64,000 nt of DNA from Botrytis cinerea B05.10. Its lineage: Eukaryota > Ascomycota > Leotiomycetes > Helotiales > Sclerotiniaceae. Positions 1 through 11,329 of the stretch are shown in pieces. Both the position numbers and the translations under genes were made by a program. The first letter of the stretch is position 1, and every line of letters begins with the position of its first letter. The DNA lies in NCBI RefSeq assembly GCF_000143535.2, contig NC_037323.1, positions 1,116,001 to 1,180,000 of the forward strand. The letters are read 5' to 3'. The notes beneath the pieces were generated by a model that was not told the DNA's origin, did not search any database, and saw only the letters and a program-made list of their open reading frames with translations.

Positions 1-404
1 TAAGAAGTCTAGAGCTCCGACTTTTTATTTTAAAAGAACCTATTAAGGACTGGGGAGAAGTTCTTGATGGAATAAGGAGTGATTTGACCTTTAGGGAAGT
101 GGGCTTGTCCTATTTGAGAAGTCTTTTGCCCGAAGACCAGAGTAATTTTGACAGAACTGCCGAGATGAAACACATTTACCATGGCAATACCTTTCACTTA
201 CTACTCGAAGATCGTCTTATGCACAAGAACCTCCTCGCTAAAGAATCTTCTCTCGTACCCAGCGAACTATGGCAGAACTATATTCTCTATCTGACAACAC
301 AGAAACGAAAGGCAGAGGCGAGGCAGGCAGAACTTGAGTCACAAGGTCTTACGTGGGACTATGAGAATGACGATGAGATGCGGCTCTATGCTTTTATCAA
401 ATAG
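1..404 (+). CDS. 3' end of an unrecognised protein-coding gene (partial)
   Basis: A reading frame is open from position 3 at the window edge to a TAG at 402-404, giving 133 residues of a C-terminus. It is charged and probably helical, with a Lys/Arg/Glu-rich stretch near the end (QKRKAEARQAELESQ). No domain or catalytic motif is recognised. The 5' part lies outside the window, so the start and any upstream introns are unknown. The frame is uninterrupted and its amino-acid composition looks like ordinary protein, which favours a real gene over chance. It could also be the last exon of a longer gene. No function is proposed. Confidence 0.55.
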   Translation, partial: RSLELRLFILKEPIKDWGEVLDGIRSDLTFREVGLSYLRSLLPEDQSNFDRTAEMKHIYHGNTFHLLLEDRLMHKNLLAKESSLVPSELWQNYILYLTTQKRKAEARQAELESQGLTWDYENDDEMRLYAFIK

Positions 405-1911
405 CTTAGCGAGTAATCATCTGTATCCATACATCTAACACACACTCTTCTTTAACGACCAAATCGTTTCCATGAACCAACTAATTCCATAATCTTTAAT
501 GAATTTATCTATATTTTTGCATGAACATAATCTCCATTTGACTGAAATAAAGTGAAAGACATATAATCTCATCCATACAATAACCATACCCAATATCTTG
601 AGCTTTATTCCCCAATGCCATATATATCTACACCTACTTAATATCCATACTTCCACCACCATTCAAGCCCATACTCTTCACCACTCACCACTTCTAAACC
701 CTTCCCCCATCTCCATTAACTAAATACAAAACACATTATAAATACCTACACTCTACATCTGCACCCCTCCGCCTTTCCACCCCTTTCCACCAAAATCCTC
801 TCTCCACAACCCCGAGAAATATCTCGCCATCCCATTGACTCCACTCAACCACGCTATTCTAATCCGCCTCCAAAACCTAATATCTGAACACCACCCCCCT
901 TTTTTTTTTATTAAAAAAAAAAAAAATCAACAGCCAAACTCCCCCCTTTTACTTTCCCCTCACTCCACTTCCTTCACGCCACCAATACACCCCACGACTT
1001 CTCCCCATCATCCATTCATCCACCCATCCACCCCCCCAAACTAATCCCCAAACCCACACCACAATCCACCTCCCCACCTCCTTAATTCATTCGCCTAAGC
1101 TTATCTATTCTTCGCCCCTTTCCAACCTATCTCCCCATCTACAGCATTTCAATCCACTACATTTCCAACTCTCCGCCATCCAAATTTCTCAAATCTCTCA
1201 AACTTGTAAGTTGTTTTTTTGTGTAGGTGTATGTGGTATGGGGTATGGGGGGGGGGGGGGCGGTGTAAGGTACAAGGTGTATTTATCTAGTATTTATAGA
1301 CAGAGGGGACGAGATTTTATCCGTTATTTTGGTGTGTGTTGATTAATTAGGGTTTGAATATTAGGTTCTCAATAAGAATGATAGCTATGATTTATTGTGT
1401 CTTCCAGATACATAAGGGAGAAGAGATTTAATATGGAAAAACCATTTACTCGTGTACGTATTAGGAGAAAAAGAAGCTGATTTAGAGCATGCGAATGCGT
1501 TCTAATACCTTATACCATCACAAACCATTAGACTTCTAATTATTAACTGATTTTAGGATAAGAAACTTTTTGTCGTTGATATACATATTTATTATGATTC
1601 GACTATATTACACAATAACCATACGCCAAGAATCCTTCATGACTGAATATTCATAATCGTAAAAATGCGCCATCGCAAAGCTCTCATATCTTGTGGATAT
1701 CCATTTAAAATCCCATACCCAGAACCTCGTCCAATCCCGCCGTACTGTCCATATCCTCATTAGTCGGCCTGCCGTTCTATGATAACCTATATAAAATATC
1801 CATTGTAAAAATCGTTCGCATGTTAATTCAACCATGCTGCTTCCAACACTGTCCATATTGCATTGCAGATGAGGCCCTAGTTTCACTCATCAATCTCCTG
1901 TTTGAACAAAA
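405..1911. other. Gene-free interval with homopolymer tracts
   Basis: No convincing coding sequence is seen. Positions 700-1200 are strongly C/A/T-biased (C-rich on +) and look like promoter or leader DNA. A T10-ATT-A14 tract lies at about 900-926 and a run of 14 G at 1247-1260. Short ORFs here are low-complexity and not supported as genes. Confidence 0.6.
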
Positions 1912-2832
1912 TCAGTCGTGGGTCACCGCAGCAGCAGGTCTTGTTATATTATGTTGCCCGCCTGGATAGGTCTCGGAATAGGTGGGCGGTCCTAACGGTG
2001 GACGCGCCGATATACTTCGACTCAATGGCCTTCCTTCCAACTCTTCATTCGAATCTGCTGCGCTTGTAATCGGTGTTGATGAACCTCCTATCGATGTCCG
2101 TGTTGCTGAATTACTCGCCGTCGTAGCGGTAGGTCGAGAAAGCTCCGCAGATAGTCTCGACTCCACACCCGATATATTTCGTTCCATAGAATTGTTGATA
2201 GTATCCGCCTCCACAGCCGGTACACTGGATGCTCCATTTTCATTGGCTTGAACTTCATGAGAAGCTACCATAGTAACCCTATCCTCACTCCTCAAACTTG
2301 GCGGTTTATCGCCCTCCATATAAGCCGGGGGCGCCTCACCCCTCTCATCCAACCCCTCTTGTCTTTCTCTGTTTGCACCCATCGTTCCCATCGTCATACC
2401 CATTACCCCCGCTCCCCCTCTCCTCGGTCCAAATCTCGTTCTAAAATCCGCAAAAGATTGTACGTCGCGAGCCAAAGCATTCTGTCCATTATGTCGTCTG
2501 AGTAGTGCTTTTCGTTTCCGTCGCTGGGTAATGTACAGTAGAAGGAAGAAAACGATGACTACAAAAACAGCGACAATTACGAAATAGTAGTTGTAGACAT
2601 GGCTTGATGTGTTCTCCTCGTCAGGGTCTGTACTGGAGGAGATCTGACGGTTATTCAAGATGTGAGGGGTGGATGAAGGAGGGGTAACCGAAGTGATGAA
2701 TGTTGTTGACACTGCGTCGGGGATCTGTGCGCAAGATAATTTGGGAAAGATTATCGAAAATACGAGGAGAACTGAGGAGAAACGTTGAATGTTGGTGCAT
2801 TGGCAGACATCTTTCTGATACTTTGATGGCAT
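1912..2832 (-). CDS. Single-pass membrane protein with two PPxY motifs, function unknown
   Basis: A 306-residue product if translation starts at the ATG at 2832. The frame is open further upstream, but this Met is followed by a good signal peptide (hydrophobic core about residues 20-34, likely cleavage after SCA). A short Ser/Thr-rich extracellular part follows, then one membrane segment at about 81-102 closed by a basic stop-transfer (QRRKRK), then a disordered cytosolic tail. The tail holds PPAY (168-171) and PPTY (282-285). PPxY motifs are known ligands of WW domains in Nedd4/Rsp5-type ubiquitin ligases. The layout resembles Rsp5-adaptor-like membrane proteins such as yeast Rcr1/Rcr2, but no homology is claimed. 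A role in membrane-protein ubiquitination is inference. No intron is needed. Confidence 0.7.
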   Translation of the reverse strand: MPSKYQKDVCQCTNIQRFSSVLLVFSIIFPKLSCAQIPDAVSTTFITSVTPPSSTPHILNNRQISSSTDPDEENTSSHVYNYYFVIVAVFVVIVFFLLLYITQRRKRKALLRRHNGQNALARDVQSFADFRTRFGPRRGGAGVMGMTMGTMGANRERQEGLDERGEAPPAYMEGDKPPSLRSEDRVTMVASHEVQANENGASSVPAVEADTINNSMERNISGVESRLSAELSRPTATTASNSATRTSIGGSSTPITSAADSNEELEGRPLSRSISARPPLGPPTYSETYPGGQHNITRPAAAVTHD

Positions 2833-5391
2833 ATCTATATATTTGATGAATATCTTGAGTAAGAAAGGAAGCAAGTTGCCTTGAAAGATATAAAGATGTG
2901 AATATAGCTCTACCAAGGCAGACTCGTCATTCAAAACCTTCTTTGTATTAATAAGGATTGCAGTTGTATGAGCTATTTTCTCGCAGTCGCAAGTAGTGGC
3001 AAGCAAGGTATCCGCGCGCTTTTGTACGAGTACGAATTCCAACAAGAAACAAACACGCTGGTGAGTAGGAGCCAAAAGAAAAGATGAATAAGATATTAAG
3101 CCTTGCTTGTATACTTTTTCTGGAGGAGGAAGAGAGGGAGAAGGAGAAGGAGAAAAAGAAAGAGAGAAAGAGAAAGCGAACGAAGAATACTGTAGACAAT
3201 AAATAAATGAGTGTGAGAATGAGGATATCCGGATACCCAGGATATGTGTCTTACGTAATACGATGCACCAGAAATCCTGCCACTTTCCTTACGCCTCAGT
3301 ATGGCTGGTGGGCTAATGCTAATGCTACCCCGTACATTCTAGACAAAATGGATTCAAGCTGTGTCAGTTTGTCTTGTGTCTTGGTCTTAACCCTGTCCTA
3401 GATAGCCGGTGACGGTGGCCTAAGAAGCTTGTGTTGGGGTCAACCAATTGGAGAAGACTTGGAACAACCGCTCTCGGATAAACGGGCTCGGCGTGTGTTC
3501 CGCTCTGTCCGTGCCGATTATCATTGTTTTCAAATGGAATGGGACATGCAAAGAGCATTCATTATTCCGGTTTATACTACGACTACCCTTCAACACAAAA
3601 ATAGGAGTTATAAACTCGCAAATCAGGCCTCGTCGTTATTGTATATCCAAGTGGAAGAAGCACCAAACCCCACAAATCAAAAGGCAAGCGTCATGACTTT
3701 AGCCTGGTAGTCGCGAAGCAAGACGTTTCAACATTGAAGGCTAAAACACAGAGATGTAAAGCGGATCGGTAGCATACAAAATCGAGCAATGAGTCACAGA
3801 AGTTGCAAAAGAGGCGAAGGTTGGTCGAGGAAGTTGGCATTGTGATGCTTTTGCTTTGCTCGTCGGGCGTGAATTTGCGAAGGCAGTGCATGCATGGGCT
3901 GTGAGGCTGGGGAGGGTGAAGTGCCGGGATATGTGCGTGGAACTAGGCACATCGTGAAAGCAGGAAAGAGAAGATAAGGATTAGGGGGGGCATGAAGAGA
4001 AGAAAGAGGAGAAAATGGTTTGTAGTGGGGACTGGATCATTGTGGGTTGGAGCATTCCAAGGAAGGACTAATGGGCGGGCATACCAAGATTTTATAGATG
4101 TTTTTGTGGGTATTGATTGAAAGGCTGCATTTCGACAAGCGGTTGTTGATGATCAATTGTTGATAGAAATACTTATTAAGGAACCATTGCTGCAGGTCGA
4201 TGCCGAACATCCATAACCTACATTTGTCTGGGTATGTTGCGCACCCTTTGGCAAGTGCCCGAGTATCTAGACTATGGCTACTCTCCAAGTGACAAAATGG
4301 GTAATGTTAAAGCGGAAAGTTTCAGTATGTTAAAAAACCCACAATCGTTTATTAAACAAGTACATCGACAGTGGGATACCTAGATTGCAAGACCGCATGA
4401 GAGATGCAACAGGAGACCTGGTGTCTCGAACAAGGCTTTCAAATTTTTTAGATGACCGAGAAGATATAATTCTGGCCATGGAAGATGCGACAGTTTGCGG
4501 ATATACCTATAGACAACGGGCCTCGATGTGATTCTGATGTAGAAGGCATACTGGGTCATTCAGACTTCAACAACTATGCAAGATCGAATGAACTTTGGAT
4601 AGACTAAGTCATCTGGCCAAATATTTTGTCCAGCAGCGAGCTAACTTTCCTTCAAGGTCCGACTTCTTGAACCCAACAAGCTCTAGTTCTATGCTCCGAC
4701 GAATGTTTGTAGCACTTTCAAATTACAATAGTAGCATATAATCACAAAATGAAAGCCAACGACCTACTCCTCCCTTTTGTCCTCGCCAAAAGAAAAACAA
4801 AGAAGATCATCTTCCATTGGCTGTGCGAAAACATACTCTTGGGTATACCTCAAACAGATAAGTTACTTTTGTTGAAAGGATCCACAACAAGCATCAAGCT
4901 GTCATAAGTACAGTAGGTATAATTAGTACACCATATGAAAGGGGGAACATTACCGAGATTCATCAGCCCAGGATGCTATGTTTGTAGATCTGGGGTATTC
5001 AAATCTCGTAGCTGACTGATCCAAATTGCCAGGAGTGTTTGATGTGAATTCAAAGCATTTTGTACACCTGTTTGGTTCCGATGTTCTAGAGCGCATCTAG
5101 TAGACTGTAAAGAAATGTACTTGTATGTGAAGGATGGTGCAATACCACCCACCATGAAATTGGTCAATTCATATTGCAGACTGGCTGTACCCGAAGCTTC
5201 CTGTTGCGTTCTTGTCCCCAAAATACGTAATAGGAAAGGTGCATTCTCATCTGCACGGGCCACTGCCTCTAGCCGACTTGCTTTGCATTAATACAGACCT
5301 TCATCGTTTATCAAATAGGCACATAAAATATCACGAGGATTCAGGCATCTCGGGAAGTCAAAAGAAAAAAACAACGACTGGTATATTCATC
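2833..5391. other. Long gene-poor interval
   Basis: About 2.6 kb between the membrane-protein gene and TFB5. A purine-rich GA tract lies at about 3120-3182, upstream of the minus-strand gene. Small ORFs in all frames are unconvincing (short, no conserved motif, several mutually overlapping). No RNA gene or transposon was recognised. Confidence 0.5.
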
Positions 5392-5857
5392 ATGACACGA
5401 GCTATTAGAGGTATGTATTAAGCAAAATTCTCGCCATGTCATCTACCTGGCTTTCACTAGCTTGATCCTTTGATCCTTGATCGTCTACCCAGTGCTCTAG
5501 AACACTTCTGAGTATACACCGACAGATGATGCAAGTTCGCATTTTGTCTGGTATAAGTTTGCTTGGAATCACATGATGTATCTTGTCTAACAATAAAGCA
5601 AGGCACCCTTGTGGAGTGCGATCCATCTATCAAATCTCTCATTGTCAAGATAGATGCAGAGTCGCATCATGAATATATCGTCGAGGATCTAGACGATGAA
5701 ACTTTGCTTATCCAAGAGAGCAAATTGGTGCATTTGAAGGCTCTTCTGGAAAAGGTATGTATGCCTTTACGTTTATGGTCTATTTGGTGTGGCTGACTTG
5801 ATTACTCTCCAGGCACTCAAGGAAACGCAGGTCGAAGATGAATCGGAATCTGAGTAG
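5392..5857 (+). CDS. TFB5: TFIIH core subunit 5 (Tfb5/TTDA/GTF2H5)
   Basis: Three exons, 5392-5410, 5603-5754 and 5813-5857, encode 71 residues, the usual size of this very small family. Exon 1 is only 19 nt (MTRAIR plus one base). Splicing at GTATGT and at an AG preceded by CTAAC restores the conserved beginning MTRAIRGTLVECDPSIK. The conserved EDLDDETLL block follows, and the third exon supplies an acidic end. In the family, Tfb5 binds Tfb2/p52 within TFIIH and is needed for nucleotide excision repair and for stability of the complex in the nucleus. The gene converges on the uL16m gene. Identity rests on the family signature and exact length; only the short first exon is slightly uncertain. 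Confidence 0.9.
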
Positions 5858-6296
5858 AACGGAGAGAACCATGTTGTGTTGAAGGCACTGGCGTCAAACA
5901 GGAATTTGTGGCGTTCAATACGATGGATTATTGAAGCATGCTTTTGGTCTGGGGATGGAGTATTTAATTAAGTCAAAGATAATCTTCATTAACATCACAA
6001 CGGAATTTACAAATTCGTGGTTCTGTTTCATGGGAAGCCTTGAGTTACCAATATGTATTAATGTTGTGATTTGAGGCTCCTTGGCCGTGTCGCATTTGAC
6101 ATATCTCAGACAAGAGGACGTCGACTATTCTAAATCATCTGGGGACCAATGGTATACTGAGACCTCTACATGAAACCGCATACACTTGCTCTGGTCAAGC
6201 ATTTACTACAATATGGAGTGTGATTTTGTACATCTCCATTCATTTATGGGCTGGAAATGTCAATGCGCTCTATGATACAATATACATTTCCTCGTC
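5858..6296. other. Convergent intergenic region
   Basis: The 3' flanks of TFB5 (+) and the uL16m gene (-). AT-rich; it holds the expected 3' UTR and polyadenylation sequence for both. Nothing else is seen. Confidence 0.6.
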
Positions 6297-7168
6297 CTAC
6301 GCATCCGGTGAAGTCGACGTCGACACACTTGATGGTGTAGTTTCTGCAGTAGAACCGACAGGTATCGAGTCTAATGGTATCTTTCTTCTTGGTCTCTTCA
6401 ACTCCTCCATGGTAACCCCATCTAACTTTGTGATTCCAACAACCGGAGGATCCCCCTTCTTGACAAACTCATATTGACCTATATTTGTACAAATCAGTAT
6501 ATGAGAAGGACATGAGGTTCACATTTACTGACCTGGCATTTTATTGCCTGCTAATCGAAACGCGTCTCTTGCGACCTGTTCGTGTACATCTCCCTTCAAC
6601 TCAAATATGATCTTGCTGACAGCAATCCTGGAAGCCCAGTGATCAAAGGAACCCTTTCCTTTACCTTGACGAACCTATGAAACCATTAGGCCTCCATTCT
6701 TGCGATCTTAGATATAGTCCTGGCGCATGTGCTTACCTCGTTACCACTGCTGTATACACCAATTTGGGCAGCAACTCTTTTATACAATCGATATCTCATA
6801 CCCTTCAGTCTGACCTTAATAGCGTCCTCCCCAACCTTCAATTGCTGCGCACTAACACGGCGATGATGATCGCACATTCGCAAGCCATATTCCCCCCATA
6901 CTAAAGTGGTACCTCTAGCTGATCCTCCTGTCGGCACACGGGGTCTTCCTTTCCGTGACCTCTTTTTTTCTGGCATCGTAGGCAGAAGCCAATTGCCTGA
7001 ATTGACGGCTGTGCTAGAAAACGAACGACAGGACTGAGAAGTGTGGTTCGAAGGTGCGGAGAAAGCTGTGGCTTGGGCTAGGATGGGACCAAGAGGTCGA
7101 ATTGTATTGGAGGCTAATGAAAGCCTCCCAAACTGAGCCGTGAAGCTCTGCAAACTTTGGGGCTTCAT
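6297..7168 (-). CDS. MRPL16: Mitochondrial large-subunit ribosomal protein uL16m (MRPL16)
   Basis: Three exons, 7168-6737, 6674-6533 and 6478-6297, encode 251 residues. The first ~60 residues form a basic, Ser/Ala-rich presequence with an SFSSTA-type stretch, as expected for mitochondrial import. The uL16 core follows ([27 protein letters not shown], shown only in part: [11 protein letters not shown] and WGEYGLRM), then [16 protein letters not shown], and exon 2 begins [16 protein letters not shown], a strongly conserved uL16 stretch. The C-terminal ~45 residues are an added fungal tail. In the family, uL16 sits near the peptidyl-transferase centre and A-site tRNA elbow. Intron donors are GTAAGC and GTCAGT. 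The gene is divergent from RFC1 across about 300 bp. Confidence 0.93.
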
Positions 7169-7470
7169 GGTGGATGGCTATGGACGTTATTGTCGACCAA
7201 ATCTAAAGAAATCCTAGATCCTCAAATTCGATGGTTCAATGTGTTTACCTGATTCTTGAGGCATCGATAATTTTTGGACAAAATCAATTTAAAGTGGCAA
7301 CGCGTTACTTCCGCGTCGGGTCGTCGCGTATTACATACCGTAGGTAACCAAAAAAGATGCAAGCTAATTCACAGCACCATTTTCATCCAGCAATTGCTTC
7401 TATCAACGAATTTATTTTTCTGTAAAACTCATAGTATTTCCAAAGCGAGCTATCGCTGAATCTGCTCAGT
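7169..7470. promoter_or_regulatory. Divergent promoter region, MRPL16 / RFC1, with MCB-type boxes
   Basis: A 302-bp spacer between opposed start codons. It contains ACGCGT at 7300-7305 and TCGCGT (ACGCGA on the other strand) at 7324-7329, 166 and 142 bp upstream of the RFC1 ATG. These match the MluI cell-cycle box used by MBF-type factors at fungal replication genes. Function here is inferred from motif and position only. Confidence 0.45.
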
Positions 7471-10400
7471 ATGCCTGCGGATATTAGAAGCTTCTTTGGA
7501 GGTAAGCCTGGAACTTCTATGGCTACACCCATTCGAGGAAAGGAGAACAAGAAGGAGGAAGATTCCAAGAAAAAGAAGAGCAGTAAGTTGCTCAAATTTC
7601 TTGAGCTTTTACAATGGTACTAACATAACATAGAAAGTCGCAAGGTTATTGAGGATAGCGAAGATGACGAAGAACCATTGTTTGTTTCTTAAAGCAACCC
7701 TGCTAAGCTCCTACTAAAGTCTTGCAGGCCAAAAAAGCCCGAACCCAAAAAAGCTGCGCCTAAGAAATCAGTGTATGGTTTGCCCAGTTCCTCCTTTCTT
7801 CACATTGTTGACCTGGTAATTTAGAAAAAAAGAAGAGCCTGAAGGAAAGGAAACGACCGCGGATGACTTCTTTGCTTCGAGCAATAAACCCAAAGCTAAA
7901 CAAGTAAAATCGACTCCCGTTAAGGCAAAATCACCGCCACCTGAAGCGAATGGTCGATCTTCTTCTCGGAAAACGGCGCCCACAACATACAAAGTGATCG
8001 AAGATGATGATGACTTCGACGAAGACGACGATATATTTGCAGCAGATGCAAAAAAGACAGGCAAGCGAAAGGACGACGGTTATGTCGAAATTGACAGCGA
8101 CGAAGAGGTCCTACCAAAACCCAAGAGAGTTGTGTCAAAGTCGAATTCTACACCAACCACAAAGGATAAAGATATCAAGATGAAGGATATAGGCGATGAC
8201 GACGTTTTTGTTGTACCTGATGATGACGACGATGATGACGACATGATGATAGTTGAAAAGCCAGGGAAGAGTTCTGCTGTGAATGGCAAGAAGCGTAAAT
8301 CTATTGATATAGAATCCGAGGACGAGGAAGACGTTACTCCTGCAAAGAAACCCTCTAATAGCAAGAGCTCAAAGCCACCACCCGCCAAAAAACCTCGTGC
8401 CCCGCCCAAGAAGGTATCCGCTCCAGAGAGCTCGAGTATACAGGCAATCCTAGACAGCGTTCCAACAGTTCGAGCCCCAACCCCTCCTCCGAAAGATGAC
8501 AGTGTCAAGTTCGATTGGCGAGCTGGTGGAGGTGGTGGCAACTCGGGTGCCCCGCCAGCTGCAGGTTGTGCGGAAATTCCTGAAGGTCCTGAAAATTGCC
8601 TTGTAGGTTTAACATTTGTCTTTACTGGAATGCTTGACACAATCTCAAGAGATGAGGGAATAGAGCTCGTCAAGCGATATGGGGGCAAAATCACCGGTGC
8701 ACCAAGCAGCAAAACAAACTTCGTTGTACTTGGAAAAGATGCTGGCCCGAGCAAGCTTAGAAAGATAGCAACTTTGAAAATTAAGACCATTGACGAACAT
8801 GGTATCTTTCATCTTCTAAGAACCTTGCCTGCTAATGGTGGCGATGGAAAGGCTGCGGAGAAGAACAACGAAAAGAAAGCAGCCGAGGAGAAGAAAATTC
8901 GAGAAGACGCGGCTGAGATGGACAGAGAGGAGCGGAGAAAGGCTGCGGAGTTGGAGAAAGCAGAAAAGGAAGCTCAAAAGCTTGCCGAAGCAAAAGGAAA
9001 ATCCTCTATACCAGCAGCTCCCCGCAAAGCGATAGTGCCAACGTCATCACAATTGTGGACTACAAAGTACGCCCCAACGCAAATGAATCAAATTTGTGGC
9101 AACAAAGGTCAAGTTGAGAAGATCCAGGCTTGGCTCAAGGGCTGGGAAACTGCGCACAAGTACAATTTTCAAAAGAGGGGTGCGGATGGCCTTGGAGGTT
9201 ACAGAGCCATCATTATCCATGGTCCTCCAGGAATCGGAAAAACGACTGCGGCACATTTGGCTGCCAAACTTGCCGGTTATGATATACTAGAGAGAAACGC
9301 TAGTGATGTTCGAAGCAAAAAACTTGTTGAAACTGGGCTGAGTGAAGTACTGAACAACACTTCCGTTTTAGGTTATTTCGCAGGCGACGGGAAAGATGTC
9401 GATAAGACTAAAAAGAAACTGGTCTTAATCATGGATGAGGTCGATGGTATGTCATCTGGAGATCGAGGTGGTGTAGGAGCTCTTGCCAAAATCTGCAAGA
9501 CGACCGATATCCCCATGATATTGATCTGCAATGACCGCAAGCTTCCGAAAATGAAGCCATTTGATTTTGTGACATTCGACATGCCATTCAGGAGACCTAC
9601 GGTTGATATGGTTCGTTCACGTATCGCTACTATCTGTCATCGAGAAGGTATGAAGCTCCCGGTTCAAGTCATCGATGCTCTTATCGAGGGCAGCAATAAA
9701 GATATTCGACAGATTATCAATATGATATCTACTGTCAAACTTGATCAAACAGCCATGAATTTTGACCAAGGCAAGGAGATGTCAAAAGCTTGGGAGAAGC
9801 ATGTTGTTCTTAAGCCATGGGACATCACTAGTCAGCTCCTTGGAGGTCATATGTTTTCTCCTGCTAGCAAATCTACCTTAAACGATAAGATCGAGCTTTA
9901 TTTCAATGACCATGAGTTTACACCCTTGATGATTCAAGAAAACTACCTGAATACCAAGCCACAACTAGCCAGCAGCTCTGATACACCTAAAGAGCACAGA
10001 CTCAAAGTACTCCAGCTTGTAGACCAAGCAGCAGAGAGTATTAGCGACGGTGACCTAGTTGATCGAATGATTCACGGGTCCCAACAGCAATGGTCTCTTA
10101 TGCCTACACACGCAGTCTTCAGTACAGTTCGACCGTCAAGCTTTGTATCTGGCTCGATGATCGGAAGAACCAACTTTACGTCTTGGCTTGGCAACAATAG
10201 TAAGCATGGAAAGCTATCTCGTTATGTGAAGGAAATTCAGTCACACATGCGACTACGATCTTCTGGAGACCGACATGAGATTCGTCAACAATATTTACCC
10301 GTTCTCTGGGACAAACTCATTCGCCGACTCGATGTTGAGGGCAGAGATTCTGTGGAAGATGTGATCGATCTCATGGACAGTTATTTCTTGACTCGGGAAG

Positions 10401-10881
10401 ACTGGGACTATATCATGGAATTGGGTGTTGGAGAACAAGACATGGAAAGTATCAAATTGGAAACCCAAACTAAAGCCAATTTTACAAGATCGTAAGTTTC
10501 CACTAAGTCTTCTCAAAGTTAGCAATACTAACGAACCAAAGCTATAACTCACGTTCCCATCCTGTCCCATTTATGAAAGCAAGTAACGTCTTCCAACCCG
10601 CCAAGGTCGCCGCCGTAAAACCAGACTTGGAAGAAGCATTCGAGGAAGAAGATGACGGAGAAGTTATTGCAGAACCAGTCGACGATGATGAAGAAGCCGA
10701 TTTGAAAAAGGATAAGTATATTAAGCAGCCTAAGAAGAAGCCAGCTAAGAAGCCGGCGAAGAAGAAGGCTAAGAGTAATGAAGATGATAGTATGATTGAT
10801 GACGAAGAAGAGGAAGAGGAGAAACCCAAAAAGAAGCCAGCCAAGAAGGCCAGTGCTAGTGCAAAGAAGGGGAAGAAATAA
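7471..10881 (+). CDS. RFC1: Replication factor C large subunit (RFC1)
   Basis: Five exons, 7471-7582, 7634-7679, 7728-7772, 7825-10491 and 10542-10881, encode 1069 residues. The start MPADIRSFFG is a PCNA-interacting (PIP-like) N-terminus typical of RFC1. A disordered acidic/basic region follows, then a BRCT domain at about 315-400, the AAA+ clamp-loader core with Walker A GPPGIGKTT near 534 and Walker B LIMDEVDGM near 602, the RFC1 C-terminal domain, and a tail of Lys-rich KKPAKK repeats alternating with acidic runs. RFC loads PCNA at primer-template junctions during replication and repair. The first three exons are small and the introns are 48-52 nt; the donor at 7773 (GTATGG) was chosen because it keeps frame. 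The promoter has MCB-like boxes. Confidence 0.96.
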
Positions 10882-11329
10882 CCGAATGGGTTGAGGAATT
10901 TTGAGGAATTTTGATTCATTTAGGGGGTAGAAAAGATATTTGATTTGCTGGAGAGGTTTTGGTGGTGTATAATTATAGATCTGTATGATTTCATCTGCAG
11001 GGTGTGACAGTAGCGAAAGTAATGAAGCAATACGACATGGTTTGGAGTCGAAATGGAGGAGATAGCTCAGTTAAGTTTATTTGCAACTTCTTGCACATAT
11101 TTAGGTAGTTTTTGGCACCCAGGCCGAATTAAATGTGAAATACACAATGCCATAAATCTTAAAAATTTATTTTATTTTATTTGAGCCGTTCATTTTTATT
11201 CAAAGCTTTGTGTCTGCGGGATATCAAGAAAACATCTAGTATAAGATATCGCTATCTATCGTTTCCATACTTCCATCATCATCTATATAACTTTTATAAA
11301 TCCTTAGCCTAACCTTCCCGTCAATGTAT
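10882..11329. other. Convergent intergenic region
   Basis: Spacer between the 3' ends of RFC1 (+) and the aldo-keto reductase gene (-). AT-rich; includes a TTTATTTTATTTTATTT-like stretch near 11168-11183. Nothing beyond 3' UTR sequence is seen. Confidence 0.6.

Noticed and set aside
5411..5602. Possible box C/D snoRNA in TFB5 intron 1 (ATGATGC-like and ATGATGT-like boxes)
   Set aside because: No CTGA D box downstream of either within the intron and no terminal stem.
8080..8790. 236-codon antisense ORF inside RFC1
   Set aside because: Mirror of the biased acidic/basic RFC1 coding sequence; poly-Ser product.
11030..11200. AT-rich interval considered as a RIP-mutated transposon relic
   Set aside because: Short, no inverted repeats or transposase remnants; compatible with 3' UTR sequence.
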